A stretch of 64,000 nt of DNA from an uncultured Neglectibacter sp. (GTDB taxonomy: Bacteria; Bacillota; Clostridia; Oscillospirales; Acutalibacteraceae), in assembly GCA_904419785.1 (NCBI GenBank), contig CAJFSY010000009.1, positions 1 through 64,000 on the forward strand, given 5' to 3'. Below are positions 48,757 through 58,044 of this stretch, piece after piece; the first letter of the stretch is position 1, and the number at the start of each line of letters is the position of its first letter. The translations under genes were made by a program, and so were the position numbers. Below the pieces are notes generated by a model that ran no database searches, was not told where the DNA came from, and saw only the letters and a program-made list of their open reading frames with translations.

Positions 48757-50475
48757 TTAGTCCATGTAACCGCCTTTCATGGGGGAGGCGGCGTTCTGTG
48801 TGAACAATCCTAAAGCGCCGGTTTTATATTTGGGCTCCCGGGGCTTCCAGAGGGATTTCCGGTGGGCAAGCTCCTTCTGAATCTCTTCTTCCGAAGCAGT
48901 TTTGCCGTGAAGCCCGCAAATCCGCAGTGTCCGGGCGGGGATATCGATTTCGATCAAGTCGCCCTCTTCTACCAGAGCGATAGGGCCGCCTTCTGCCGCT
49001 TCGGGAGAGACATGGCCGATGGCGGGGCCGCGGCTTGCCCCCGAAAACCGGCCGTCGGTGATAAGGGCGATGGAGGCTGAAAGCTCCGGGTCGGAGGAGA
49101 TTGCCTCGGTAGTATAGAACATTTCAGGCATACCGCTGCCTTTGGGCCCCTCGTACCGGATCAGTACAGCGTCTCCAGGCTGGATACGGTGGTGGAGAAT
49201 AGCGTCGATGGCCTCTTCCTCACAGTCAAAGGGGCGGGCGCGCAGGACTTTTTGATGCATCTCTTTAGGAACTGCGCTGTGTTTTACCACGCTGCCTTGC
49301 GGCGCAAGATTGCCTTTTAACACGGCGATGGTCCCGTTGGTGCCGATGGGCTCCTCAAAAGTGCGGATAACATCCGTGCGTTTCAGCCCGGTTTTTTGCA
49401 GGTAACGGTCGCATTTTTCGTAATAACCGTTGTGTTTCAATTCTTCCAGGTTTTCGCCCAGAGTTTTGCCGGTGACGGTCATAACGTCCAAATGGAGCAT
49501 GGATTTGATCTCTTCCATAATCCTGGGCACGCCGCCGGCATAATAGAAATACTCCGCAGGCCATCTTCCTGCGGGGCGGATATCCAGCAGATAATGGGCC
49601 CCACGGTGAAGCCGGTCGAAAGAATCGGCATCCAGCTGGACGCCAAACTCTCGGGCAATGGCGGGCAAATGCAGCAGGGTATTGGTAGAACCGGAAATCG
49701 CCGCATGGACCATCACAGCGTTTTCAAAGCTCTTTTCCGTAACGATCTGCCGGGCGGTGACGCCTTCCCGGGCCATTTGAGCGGCGCGGACGCCAGCCTG
49801 CCGGGCTACATCCAAAAGGTCTTGACAGGTGGCGGGCATCAGGGCGCTGCCAGGCAGCATCAGACCCAAAGCTTCTGCCATGATCTGCATGGTAGAAGCG
49901 GTTCCCATAAAGGAGCAAGCGCCGCAGGAAGGGCAGGCATGATGTTTATAAAACGTGAATTGCTCTTCCGTGATCTCTCCCCGCTGAAACATGGCGCTGT
50001 AAGTACCAATCTGCTCTAGTGTGAGAAGGTCGGGACCGGCTTCCATAACGCCGCCGGTGACTACAATGGCGGGGATATCGATCCGGCCGATGGCCATAAG
50101 CTGGGCCGGGACGGATTTGTCACAGCTGGAAATAAACACACCAGCGTCAAAAGTGGTGGCTTTCGCGTGGATTTCAATCAGGTTGGCGATGGTATCCCGG
50201 GAAACCAGGGAGTAATTTCCGCCGTCGTGTCCTTGGGACATGCCATCGCACATATCGGTGGCAAAATATAAAGCTGATTTTGCGCCTTGCTGGTCGGCTG
50301 CTTTGGCCGCTTCCTGGGCAAACTGATAAAGGTGCGCGCTGCCCGGATGGCTCTGTCCATAGGTGCTTTCGATCAATATTTGAGGTTTTTCAAGGTCTTC
50401 CGCAGTCCAGCCCATCCCCATGCGCAAGGGGTCCATTTCGGGGGCGAGCTTGCGTGTTTCCTGACTTTTTAGCAT
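48757..50475 (-). CDS. IlvD/Edd-family sugar-acid dehydratase
   Basis: A 572-residue Fe-S dehydratase. The cluster cysteines are in MCDGMSQG, SSCDKSVPAQLMA and CPSCGACSFMGTASTMQ; the Mg-site region and GRFSGASRGPAIGHVSPEA near the C-terminus match the family. Length and the N-terminal YGQSHPGSAHL fit sugar-acid dehydratases rather than the amino-acid enzyme IlvD. The product would be a 2-keto-3-deoxy acid for the adjacent aldolase, a phosphorylated one if it acts like Edd. The operon has no kinase or transporter, so flux must join other loci. Confidence 0.9.
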   Translation of the reverse strand: MLKSQETRKLAPEMDPLRMGMGWTAEDLEKPQILIESTYGQSHPGSAHLYQFAQEAAKAADQQGAKSALYFATDMCDGMSQGHDGGNYSLVSRDTIANLIEIHAKATTFDAGVFISSCDKSVPAQLMAIGRIDIPAIVVTGGVMEAGPDLLTLEQIGTYSAMFQRGEITEEQFTFYKHHACPSCGACSFMGTASTMQIMAEALGLMLPGSALMPATCQDLLDVARQAGVRAAQMAREGVTARQIVTEKSFENAVMVHAAISGSTNTLLHLPAIAREFGVQLDADSFDRLHRGAHYLLDIRPAGRWPAEYFYYAGGVPRIMEEIKSMLHLDVMTVTGKTLGENLEELKHNGYYEKCDRYLQKTGLKRTDVIRTFEEPIGTNGTIAVLKGNLAPQGSVVKHSAVPKEMHQKVLRARPFDCEEEAIDAILHHRIQPGDAVLIRYEGPKGSGMPEMFYTTEAISSDPELSASIALITDGRFSGASRGPAIGHVSPEAAEGGPIALVEEGDLIEIDIPARTLRICGLHGKTASEEEIQKELAHRKSLWKPREPKYKTGALGLFTQNAASPMKGGYMD

Positions 50476-50585
50476 AAATCAATTCCTCCCAAAGCCCCGG
50501 TTGGGACTTTTCAAATTTCATTATACAATATCTGGTGGAGGATATGCAACGGGTGACATAAATTAAATTTCTTGTTTCCCGCAAA

Positions 50586-50614
50586 TTGACAATTTCACTT
50601 CCCCTCGGTATACT
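50586..50614 (+). promoter_or_regulatory. Promoter of aroD
   Basis: Consensus TTGACA, 17 bp, TATACT; about 49 bp upstream of the gene. Confidence 0.8.
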
Positions 50615-50662
50615 TTATAAATATGTGGGAGTTGTGGTAAAAATTGAGAAGGAGTGGGTAGT

Positions 50663-51442
50663 TTGAAGGCGATAGAGATACATGGTTTGCGCTTTGGTGA
50701 AGGCCTCCCAAAGCTGTGTGTACCTTTGACGGGCCAAGGAATTCCCGCCCTGCTCAGTGAGCTGCAGCAGGTCAGCGCTTTACCGGCGGACCTTTACGAA
50801 TGGCGGATGGATTGCTTTTTTGGCGACCCGGTGGAAACGCTTCCCGCTGTGATGGCGGGGGTGGGCGGCAAACCGGTGTTGTGTACTATGCGAACCAAAG
50901 ACGAAGGCGGGCAAGCCCGGCTTTCTCCGGAAGAATATGAACAGCGGCTGGCAAAGCTCATCCAGGCTGGTGATTTTGCCATGATAGATATAGAGTTGGC
51001 TTGCGGCGAAGAGCGAGTTTCCAGATTGGCGCGTTTGGCCAAGGAAAAAGGGATGGGAGTTGTGGTGTCGAAACATGATTTTGAAAAAACTCCGCCTGCC
51101 AAAGAAATTTCCGACACGTTGGTGCGGATGAAAAACTTGGGAGCCGATTTGCCCAAGTACGCGGTGATGCCCCATTCTCCGGAAGATGTGCTGGAACTTC
51201 TGGCCGCTACGTGGGATGCTAACTGCCAGGTGGGGCCCGTGATCACCATGTCAATGGGCGAACTGGGGAAAGTTTCCCGTGTAGCCGGGGGATTGTTCGG
51301 TTCGTGCCTGACTTTTGGCGCTGGACAGAACGCTTCCGCTCCCGGGCAGATCGACGCGGAAAACCTTCGGGCCATCTTAGAGGACCTGCAGCCTTACGAC
51401 GGCAATGCGGCAGGCTGGAATGGCCAGGCATCTCGTGACTGA
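50663..51442 (+). CDS. aroD: 3-dehydroquinate dehydratase, type I
   Basis: A 259-residue class I enzyme making 3-dehydroshikimate in the shikimate pathway. The barrel shows LYEWRMDCFFG (substrate Arg), PVLCTMRTKDEGG, MIDIELACGEERV, the catalytic His in VVVSKHDFEKTPP, the Schiff-base Lys in LPKYAVMPHSPEDVL and ITMSMGELGKVSRV. The TTG start is 9 bp after AGAAGGAG; an in-frame GTG at 50654 overlaps the site. No other shikimate gene is in the window. The AAA gene follows by 48 bp. Confidence 0.95.
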   Translation: MKAIEIHGLRFGEGLPKLCVPLTGQGIPALLSELQQVSALPADLYEWRMDCFFGDPVETLPAVMAGVGGKPVLCTMRTKDEGGQARLSPEEYEQRLAKLIQAGDFAMIDIELACGEERVSRLARLAKEKGMGVVVSKHDFEKTPPAKEISDTLVRMKNLGADLPKYAVMPHSPEDVLELLAATWDANCQVGPVITMSMGELGKVSRVAGGLFGSCLTFGAGQNASAPGQIDAENLRAILEDLQPYDGNAAGWNGQASRD

Positions 51443-51490
51443 TGAGGGGATAAAAGGGGTACTGTTTGAAAATGGAAAGGATTATGTCCC

Positions 51491-53545
51491 ATGAAAAACG
51501 ATATTGATTCCCTCCTGGATTCTATGTTCCGGGGCGGGAGGCTTCATTTTAAAAGTTCTGTGCCGCCGGATGAGAAAGCGGAACAAGCACCGGTACTTTC
51601 ACAGGCCGAGGTTCATACTCAGGACGCGCAGAAAGCTTTGGACGCCGTGGAAAACGCCGGGGATAGTTTATCGGCTTCTTTGCGGGAAAGCATCGACCGG
51701 TTGACACAAGAGGCCCGGGCAGATATGGCGGATCTGGAGCGCCACCTTCGTCAAGATGGCATAGATACCACTGCCCGTTCCCATAACGCGGGGGCGCCGG
51801 TGGATTTGGAAATGGCCTTTCAAGTGGCGCGGCAGGAGGCCGGCGCGTTGGTTTTAGGTCAGGAAGAGTTTTTGGATAGTTTGCTGATCGCTTTTAAGCG
51901 TCCTTTTGTGGCGGGAAGCAAAGACGACACACCTTTGTGCAAAGCGGTCGTTTCCGGACCTCGTGGTACAGGAAGGCACAGCGCTTTGCGGTGTGTAACC
52001 GCGTCTTTAGGAAGGCAGGGCATTCTGAAAAGCCCGAAAACAGCTTTGCTGGATCTTTCACGGTATGGGGCTGCCGGTTCGGAAAAACTTTTTATACAGG
52101 ATTTTTATGCCGCTCTGAAAAGCGGGGCGGCTGCCCTGGTATTGGAGAACTGGGAAAAATGCCATACGGCGGTGCTTTCTATGGTAGCGGCTCTTTTCCG
52201 AGAGGGAGCCATTCCTCTTCCCAGCCGCTACGCGGAGCAAAAGGGAATGCTGGTGGAGATCGGCACGGCTTTGGTGCCGGGAGCGGTATCCAGTTTATCG
52301 GCGGGGGGGAAATATTTGTTTCTCGTCACAGACCGGCCTGCCTCTAAACTGGTGGACACATTCGGCGCCCCTTTCCTGGCGGCGCTGGACGACCAATGCC
52401 AAACAAAACCATTTACCCGCCAGGCTTTGGAAGAGATCGCCCGGCGCGAACTGGAAGATTTGGTGGAACGCTGTGGGAAACAGCTGCAAATCACCCTTGC
52501 CTTTGAAGAAGAGGCGGTCCGCGCGTTGGCAGACAGTTTTACGCTGGAACAAGGCGCCTATGCGCTGAAATCCGGTGTAGACCGTCTATACCGGGCGCTG
52601 AGTGAAGAGAAGCTCCAAAAAAGCCTGGCGCCGGTGGAGGGCAAGCTCTTTGTGGAACAAGGAGCTTTGCGGGCGGAATACACTCAGGCTGGGATCACTG
52701 TGAAAGTGGGGGAGAAAGACCCCTCTTCCGCGCGGGAAGCGGCTGTGGCGGCAGTCAAAGAGGAGCTTGCTCAGATTGTGGGTTTGCAGCCTGTGAAAGA
52801 TTATATCCTCTCTTTAGAGGACAATTTCAAAATCCAGCAGCTGCGGCGGGAACGTGGCTTAAAAGCGGATTCCCCTTCCATGCACATGATCTTTACCGGC
52901 AACCCGGGTACTGGAAAAACCACCGTAGCCCGCATTGTTTCCCGCTACTTGAAAGCCATCGGCGTGCTGGCGGGCGGTCAGTTGGTAGAGGTGACACGGG
53001 GCGATTTGGTGGGCCAATATGTGGGCCATACGGCGCCTTTGACGCAAAAGGCCATCCAGTCGGCGCTGGGAGGCGTTTTGTTCATTGACGAAGCCTATTC
53101 TCTGTATCGGGGCAAGGATGACAGTTTCGGGCTGGAAGCCATCGACACTTTGGTGAAAGGTATGGAGGACCACCGGAACGATTTGATTGTGATCTTGGCA
53201 GGGTATTCCCGGGAAATGGAAGAATTCCTCACGGCCAATTCCGGCCTGCGTTCACGGTTCCCCAATATCATTGAGTTCCCCGATTACACGGCCCAGGAAC
53301 TTTTGGCGATCACGCAGAATATTGTTCATTCCAAGGGCTACCGGATGGATGCTGCCTGTGAGGCACCTTTGCTCTCTTACTACGAACAGCAGCAAGCTGC
53401 CGGTGATCCCCGGACCAACGGAAACGGCCGGATGGCGCGAAACAAAGTGGAAGAAGCGGTGATCGCTTGTTCCCGGAGGAACGTCCGGGCGCCGGAAGAA
53501 CAGCGGGATTTGGAACTTCTGCTGCCGTCGGATTTCGGTTTCTGA
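51491..53545 (+). CDS. Two-module AAA ATPase (CbxX/SpoVK-like) with a degenerate first module
   Basis: A 684-residue protein. Residues 1-100 are a charged, partly coiled leader (MKNDIDSLLDSMFRGGRLHF). Residues ~115-370 form a ClpB-like AAA module whose Walker A reads GPRGTGRHSA (Lys-Thr lost) and whose Walker B is AALVLENWEKC (DE lost). Residues ~420-684 form an intact CbxX/CfxQ module: GNPGTGKTTVARIV at about 470, VLFIDEAYSL, and arginine-finger region LRSRFPNII. It resembles type VII/spore-associated SpoVK-like ATPases. Only the second module should hydrolyse ATP. Client unknown. Confidence 0.85.
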   Translation: MKNDIDSLLDSMFRGGRLHFKSSVPPDEKAEQAPVLSQAEVHTQDAQKALDAVENAGDSLSASLRESIDRLTQEARADMADLERHLRQDGIDTTARSHNAGAPVDLEMAFQVARQEAGALVLGQEEFLDSLLIAFKRPFVAGSKDDTPLCKAVVSGPRGTGRHSALRCVTASLGRQGILKSPKTALLDLSRYGAAGSEKLFIQDFYAALKSGAAALVLENWEKCHTAVLSMVAALFREGAIPLPSRYAEQKGMLVEIGTALVPGAVSSLSAGGKYLFLVTDRPASKLVDTFGAPFLAALDDQCQTKPFTRQALEEIARRELEDLVERCGKQLQITLAFEEEAVRALADSFTLEQGAYALKSGVDRLYRALSEEKLQKSLAPVEGKLFVEQGALRAEYTQAGITVKVGEKDPSSAREAAVAAVKEELAQIVGLQPVKDYILSLEDNFKIQQLRRERGLKADSPSMHMIFTGNPGTGKTTVARIVSRYLKAIGVLAGGQLVEVTRGDLVGQYVGHTAPLTQKAIQSALGGVLFIDEAYSLYRGKDDSFGLEAIDTLVKGMEDHRNDLIVILAGYSREMEEFLTANSGLRSRFPNIIEFPDYTAQELLAITQNIVHSKGYRMDAACEAPLLSYYEQQQAAGDPRTNGNGRMARNKVEEAVIACSRRNVRAPEEQRDLELLLPSDFGF

Positions 53546-53639
53546 TCAAGGGAAGCCAAGCTTTGGGAATAGAGCAGGATGAAAGCGCGGTTTTTGCTTG
53601 CTTTGCCACAACCGCAAGATGGAAAAATGGATAAAAAAG

Positions 53640-53673
53640 GGGACTGTATGCTTCGAAACATACAGTCCCTTTT
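53640..53673. terminator. Bidirectional terminator
   Basis: Stem GGGACTGTATG / CATACAGTCCC with an 8-base loop, A-run before and T-run after, between convergent genes. Confidence 0.9.
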
Positions 53674-53676
53674 CTG

Positions 53677-54183
53677 TTATTTTTTTTCCAATACTTTTAC
53701 GATTTCGCCAATGAACATGCGATGGAGATCATTTTGAGGGTAGTACTGCTTCAAGAGCTCTTTGTCTAAAAAGCATTGGCTTTCCATATCCTGGCGGTAA
53801 AGCTTGCGGCAGATGAATACCAGGCGTGCCTGCTCGTAATAGGGAGCGGCTTGGTCAAACTGGGCGGTGATGCCGGCAGCCTGATCTTTGTCGATGTCCC
53901 GGCCGGATTTGCTTCCGCACAGAGCCAGCGCATCACGGTATTCCGGACCGAAGAAGCACAACGAATAGTATTCTTCCTGTTCTACAAATTCCAAAGTGTA
54001 CCGCTGGGGACGAATATAGATCGTGGATACATATTTTCCCCAAAGCTCTCCTACGCCGCCCCAGCTGGCGGTCATAGTGTTGTGCTTTTCATGGTTGCCC
54101 GCGGTGATGAGCATCCAGTCTTTATTGATGAGAGTGAAGGGGTTGTCCTTCAGTTCTTCCACGGAGATTTCACGAAATGCCAT
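53677..54183 (-). CDS. Flavin reductase-like protein
   Basis: A 168-residue member of the flavin-reductase/DIM6-NTAB split-barrel family: FREISVEELKDNPFTLINKD, AGNHEKHNTMTASWGGVG (FMN-binding loop), STIYIRPQRYTLEFVEQEEY and CGSKSGRDIDK. Probably binds FMN and transfers electrons from NAD(P)H to an unknown acceptor. The start ATG with AAAGGA 9 bp upstream is preferred over the ATG nine bases earlier, which overlaps that site. Confidence 0.88.
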   Translation of the reverse strand: MAFREISVEELKDNPFTLINKDWMLITAGNHEKHNTMTASWGGVGELWGKYVSTIYIRPQRYTLEFVEQEEYYSLCFFGPEYRDALALCGSKSGRDIDKDQAAGITAQFDQAAPYYEQARLVFICRKLYRQDMESQCFLDKELLKQYYPQNDLHRMFIGEIVKVLEKK

Positions 54184-54334
54184 AAGAACCATCCTTTCAA
54201 AACAGCTTCATCGATACTTATGAAATGACCCTGGGGGATAATCCTTCTTTTTTCAAAGCCGGCTGAAAAGTATCCCGGCCACAGAGAAGAATCTGCAGGA
54301 ATGTGAGGTCCCGCTCTCCGGTTCTGTGACGCTG

Positions 54335-56026
54335 TTACTCTACCAGATGTTCTTCCGTCCACTGGAAGGCGGCCTGGCATACATCTTTGACACAGCCTTC
54401 GTCTATGGGAGAACGCAAGTCCACAGAATGGGCCAAATCCACAAAGGTTTTGGTGCCGCCCAGGCGCAGGAATGCCATATATTTTTTCCAAGCGGCGTCA
54501 CGGTCTTGCAAAGACAGGGCAAAGTATTGCAGAGACATGACCTGAGCCATGCAGTAATCGATATAATAGAAGGGATACAAATAAATGTGAAGCTGACGCT
54601 GCCAGCCCGCGCCCCGGCTGTAGAAGGGCAGATTGTCAAAATCGATATAAGGACGGTAGAGCTTTTCCAGCTTGAGCCAAGTCTGGTTCCGCTCTTCGGG
54701 CGTCATTTCCGGATGGCGGTAAACTTCTTCCTGGAAATGGTCTACCAAGCAGCCGTAAGGAATGAACAGCAAGGCGTCCTCAGCGTGGGAAAGCTCATAT
54801 TTTTCGGTCATGTCCCCGAAGAAAAGATGATGCCAGGGCTCGGTGAGGAATTCCATGCTCATGGAATGGGTCTCAGCGCCTTCCATGGAAGGGCAGCGCA
54901 GAGCGTGGGTCTTTACGGTCTCGGTAGCGATGAAATCGGCAAAAGCGTGGCCTGCTTCATGGGTGAGCACATCCACATCGCTGGAAGTGCCATTGAAGTT
55001 GGAGAAAATAAAGGGGCAGCCATAATCGGGCAGACCAGTGCAGTAGCCGCCGGGTGCTTTGCCTTCCTTAGCCAATACGTCGAACAGGTCGTTTTCAAAC
55101 ATAAGGTGGATAAAATCCCGAGTTTCAGGCGAGAGCTCTTCATACATGGTTTGGCCAGCTGCCAAAATCTCTTCGGGAGTGCCTTGGGGCGTGGCGGAAC
55201 CATCTTTGAAGTTCAGGCCGTTATCGTAGAATTTGAAATCGGAAATGCCCAGGCGTTTCGCCCGCCGTTCTTTGATTTTGACGGTGAGGGGTACCAAATC
55301 CCGGACAACCTGCTGGCGGAAAGAAGCCACGTCGGCAGGGGTGTAACAGTTGCGCTGCCGACGGATGGCGCCCAGCTCTACAAAGCTTTCAAAACCCAGT
55401 TTTTTCGCTTGTTCCGTACGGTTTTTAACCAGTTTGTCAAAAAGCTGGTCAAACTCTTCCCGGTGCTGGTCGAAGAAAGAACCTTCAGCTTCCAGCGCGG
55501 CGCGGCGGGTGGCGCGGTCAGTGCTCTCTTTATAGGGGCCCAGCTGGGCTACCGTGACGGTTTTCCCCATAAAGGGAATTTGGGCGCTGGCGTAAAGCTT
55601 TTGATAGTCGCTGGCAAGCTTGTTTTCCTCCTGCATCAAGGGGACGATCTCAGGAGAGAACCCTTTCATTTCCAACTCCATGTTTTGGAACAGCAGGCTG
55701 CCCAAAAGGTTTTCCAGTTCCCCGCGGAAGGGGGAATCCATCAAGGCTTTTTGGAAAGTTTTGACCTTTTCTTCCATCAACGGGGTCTGCTGGTCGTTGT
55801 AATCGTTTTCTTCTTCGTAAAACTTGTCGTTGGTGTCTACTGTGTGACGCACATAAGCCAAGGTGGTTTGTGTGCTCAGATGGGAAATAAGTGTTTCATA
55901 TTCCCGATAAACAGCAGTCTGATCTTCTGCAGAACCGGCATCACGCAGCTGCTGGGTGAGTTTGTCCAGCTTTTCGGAAATTGCGGCGTAATCCGGTCTG
56001 GTGTAAGGCATTTCTGAAAATTTCAT
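54335..56026 (-). CDS. M3-family oligoendopeptidase (PepF-like)
   Basis: A 563-residue zinc peptidase cutting short peptides in the cytoplasm. The active site is VLTHEAGHAFADF (HExxH) near residue 355, with the third ligand Glu in the following helix (MSMEFLTEPW). The N-terminal helical region is normal for the M3 family. GGAAGGAG precedes the chosen ATG. The complete antisense strand is also open over 563 codons, but it has no start signals or family motifs. The gene stands alone between the flavin reductase and a TetR gene. Confidence 0.95.
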   Translation of the reverse strand: MKFSEMPYTRPDYAAISEKLDKLTQQLRDAGSAEDQTAVYREYETLISHLSTQTTLAYVRHTVDTNDKFYEEENDYNDQQTPLMEEKVKTFQKALMDSPFRGELENLLGSLLFQNMELEMKGFSPEIVPLMQEENKLASDYQKLYASAQIPFMGKTVTVAQLGPYKESTDRATRRAALEAEGSFFDQHREEFDQLFDKLVKNRTEQAKKLGFESFVELGAIRRQRNCYTPADVASFRQQVVRDLVPLTVKIKERRAKRLGISDFKFYDNGLNFKDGSATPQGTPEEILAAGQTMYEELSPETRDFIHLMFENDLFDVLAKEGKAPGGYCTGLPDYGCPFIFSNFNGTSSDVDVLTHEAGHAFADFIATETVKTHALRCPSMEGAETHSMSMEFLTEPWHHLFFGDMTEKYELSHAEDALLFIPYGCLVDHFQEEVYRHPEMTPEERNQTWLKLEKLYRPYIDFDNLPFYSRGAGWQRQLHIYLYPFYYIDYCMAQVMSLQYFALSLQDRDAAWKKYMAFLRLGGTKTFVDLAHSVDLRSPIDEGCVKDVCQAAFQWTEEHLVE

Positions 56027-56087
56027 ATACGTTCTCCTTCCTTTCATGGGAAAAGCCCATGGATTTCAATTTAAAACAAGAGGCTTG

Positions 56088-56723
56088 TCATGAGAGCTGC
56101 GGGGAGTTCTGAGGTGTGCCTTGAGGGGCGCAAGGCTGAGAGCAGCCCCGTAAAAAGTCCATGCCGTGAAGCATGATGTTCTTTCCCATCTGGGCCATCT
56201 CTTCTACAGAAGTGGTCATGCCCTCTTCCAGCCATTTCTGCAAAAGGCCAATATGGCCGTTGCTGACAAAGGCGTAAAAGTATTCCAGCTGACGTGGGGA
56301 AGCTCCCCACAAATGATTGGAATAGGCGGCCAAACAGCTTTCCCAGCCCATAGATAAAAGGCGCACAGCGAAAGCTTTGTCCCCGTATTCTCCCAAGGTG
56401 ACCGTGCAAATATCCCCATTATCTTTCAGGCATTGATAGATCCCGGTAATGACCCGCAGCAGAGAAGGCTCTTCCATCCCTGTTCCAAACAAAGGCGTAA
56501 GGGCTTGTTGAAAGTCATTCGCCATATCCTCTTCCAGCTTGGCCAGCAAGTCGTAAATGTCCACATAATGGGCGTAAAAAGTGCTGCGGTTCACTCCCGC
56601 TTTTTGGCAAAGCTCTTTTACAGTGATTCGCTGGATAGGCTTTTGCTTCAGCAAATCCGTAAAGGCTTGGCGGATTAAGGAGTGGCTAAGCCGGGTGCGC
56701 TGGTCGTTTCCGGTATCTCTCAA
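56088..56723 (-). CDS. TetR-family regulator (YfiR/DhaS-like)
   Basis: A 211-residue regulator with an N-terminal HTH (IQRITVKELCQKAGVNRSTF followed by YAHYVDIYDLLAKLE) and a C-terminal TetR_C-like helical domain. I chose a TTG start (LRDTGNDQ), 9 bp after AGAGGA; the frame is open to an upstream ATG at 56804, giving 238 residues, but that part lacks a site. It lies upstream of the M3 peptidase in the same direction and divergent from the O-acetyltransferase, so its target is unclear. Confidence 0.85.
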   Translation of the reverse strand: MRDTGNDQRTRLSHSLIRQAFTDLLKQKPIQRITVKELCQKAGVNRSTFYAHYVDIYDLLAKLEEDMANDFQQALTPLFGTGMEEPSLLRVITGIYQCLKDNGDICTVTLGEYGDKAFAVRLLSMGWESCLAAYSNHLWGASPRQLEYFYAFVSNGHIGLLQKWLEEGMTTSVEEMAQMGKNIMLHGMDFLRGCSQPCAPQGTPQNSPQLS

Positions 56724-56909
56724 AACGGCTGTCCTCTTTTCCGGCTGGAGACTTCCAACCAAAGTATGCCATCCAATTATAATATAAGTGTAGGAAAAGT
56801 GCAATGAGCCTTTCTATTTCTCAGTGTGCCCACAGTAGGAAAAGTCTTGCGTTATAAAAGGGGAAATGGTATACTGTAAACAAATTTGCAACGGAAAGGC
56901 GGATTTTTT

Positions 56910-57566
56910 ATGGGAGAAGAGGAACGGATTTTTAAAGGGATCGTATTTTGCCCAGGCGATCCGGAATTAAAAGCCATTAAACTGCGCACGCATAATCTGA
57001 ATTTGGAATATAATGCCACCCGTGAGGACGAGACCCAGCGCCGCCGGGAGATTCTTTCTCAGATCGTAGGGGAGATGGGGGAAAACGGGTTTATTCAGGG
57101 ACCTGTATTTTTCCATTATGGCAGGCACACCAAAATCGGCAGGAACTTTTTCGGCAACTTTAATTTGACGATTCAGGACGATGGGGAAGTGGTCATCGGA
57201 GACCGCTGCAATTTTGGTCCCAACGTGACCATTGTCACCCCGGTGCACCCTATGGTTCCGGAAGAGCGCAACGCACTGTTAAACCCTGAAGGGAAACCGG
57301 TGCGATTGTGTTATGCCCGGCCTGTGCATATTGGCAGTGATTGCTGGCTGGGAGCCAATGTAGTGGTTTGTCCCGGCGTTACCATTGGGGATGGCTGCGT
57401 GATCGGTGCTGGGGCCGTAGTCACCCGGGATATCCCGCCCCGCACGTTCGCGGCTGGGAATCCTTGCCGGGTCATCCGGGAGATCACGGAAGAAGATAGC
57501 ATGAAAAACAAGCCGGAGATATTGGCTGAATTCACGGTACCGGAATCTTGGGAAGGTCTGTATTGA
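56910..57566 (+). CDS. Maltose/galactoside-type O-acetyltransferase (left-handed beta-helix)
   Basis: A 218-residue acetyltransferase. The N-terminal Mac domain (LKAIKLRTHNLNLEYNATRE) is followed by hexapeptide repeats (IGRNFFGNFNLTIQ, VIGDRCNFGPNVTIVTPVHP with the catalytic His, IGSDCWLGANVVVCPGVTIG). It transfers acetyl from acetyl-CoA to a sugar hydroxyl. GAAAGGCGG precedes the ATG. The last ~35 residues extend past the normal end (MKNKPEILAEFTVP). Probably monocistronic. Confidence 0.93.
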   Translation: MGEEERIFKGIVFCPGDPELKAIKLRTHNLNLEYNATREDETQRRREILSQIVGEMGENGFIQGPVFFHYGRHTKIGRNFFGNFNLTIQDDGEVVIGDRCNFGPNVTIVTPVHPMVPEERNALLNPEGKPVRLCYARPVHIGSDCWLGANVVVCPGVTIGDGCVIGAGAVVTRDIPPRTFAAGNPCRVIREITEEDSMKNKPEILAEFTVPESWEGLY

Positions 57567-57841
57567 CAAAGTAGCTGGGAAGACCAGATAAGCGGGACAA
57601 AATGGAGAAAAAAGAAAAGAGCCGCCCTGGGAGGAGGCGGCCCCTAAAAAGAGGAAGTAAGGAGATAAAATGAGGATGTAATGAAAAAGATTTTGTCCCG
57701 TGGTCTTTTCTTGACCACGGTTATAGGATACCGGATCAATGTGAATATTTTTTGAAGATTCTTAGAAATTTCCCTAAATATCCGGTGACATGTTTTTTTG
57801 TCCGCAAGATTAAGTGGATCGACCCGAATTTGTTCCGGCTC
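57567..57841. other. Intergenic region before the riboswitch, no gene seen
   Basis: It contains hairpins at about 57615-57645 (GCCGCC / GGCGGC, with a T-run only on the minus strand) and 57698-57720 (CCGTGGTC / GACCACGG). A 24-codon frame at 57681 has a site-like AAGGAG but no recognisable peptide. Confidence 0.5.
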
Positions 57842-57870
57842 TTGACAGTCTTTTGGAAAAATGGTAAACT
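57842..57870 (+). promoter_or_regulatory. Promoter of the riboswitch-oadB transcript
   Basis: TTGACA, 17 bp, TAAACT with a TGG extended -10. The start site would be near 57877. Confidence 0.65.
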
Positions 57871-57878
57871 AAACAAAC

Positions 57879-57993
57879 GGACTGGGGGAGTAGTCGGCAT
57901 GGAACCATGCAGCTAAGTCAACATCTTGAGCGTTCGCTCTGGTTTAGCTTGAAACGACAAGACCTGTGCTTTTTTAGGCATAGGTCTTTTTTT
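57879..57993 (+). promoter_or_regulatory. Riboswitch candidate, yybP-ykoY (Mn2+)-like, with terminator
   Basis: The leader carries GGGGGAGTAGTCG near its 5' end and GTCAACAT in the second arm, then CGACAAGACC at the 3' side. These are marks I associate with yybP-ykoY RNAs. GTCG/CGAC closes the junction; inside are the hairpins GCATGG-AA-CCATGC and AGCTAA...TTAGCT. The 3' AAGACC also starts a terminator stem (AAGACCTGTGC / GCATAGGTCTT, T7 tail), so ligand binding could prevent termination. A sodium-sensing class is an alternative, given the downstream Na+ pump gene. Confidence 0.6.
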
Positions 57994-58044
57994 ATACCCC
58001 CTTTTCAGGAAGAATTGTTGCAAAAAGGAAGGATGAAGTAAACA

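Noticed and set aside
54326..56017. A 563-codon open frame on the plus strand
   Set aside because: It is antisense to the complete M3 peptidase gene in a GC-rich codon context, has no ribosome binding site and no family motif.
57681..57755. A 24-codon peptide (MKKILSRGLFLTTVIGYRIN...)
   Set aside because: A site-like AAGGAG precedes it, but the hairpin within it and the lack of any known peptide make it too weak to call.
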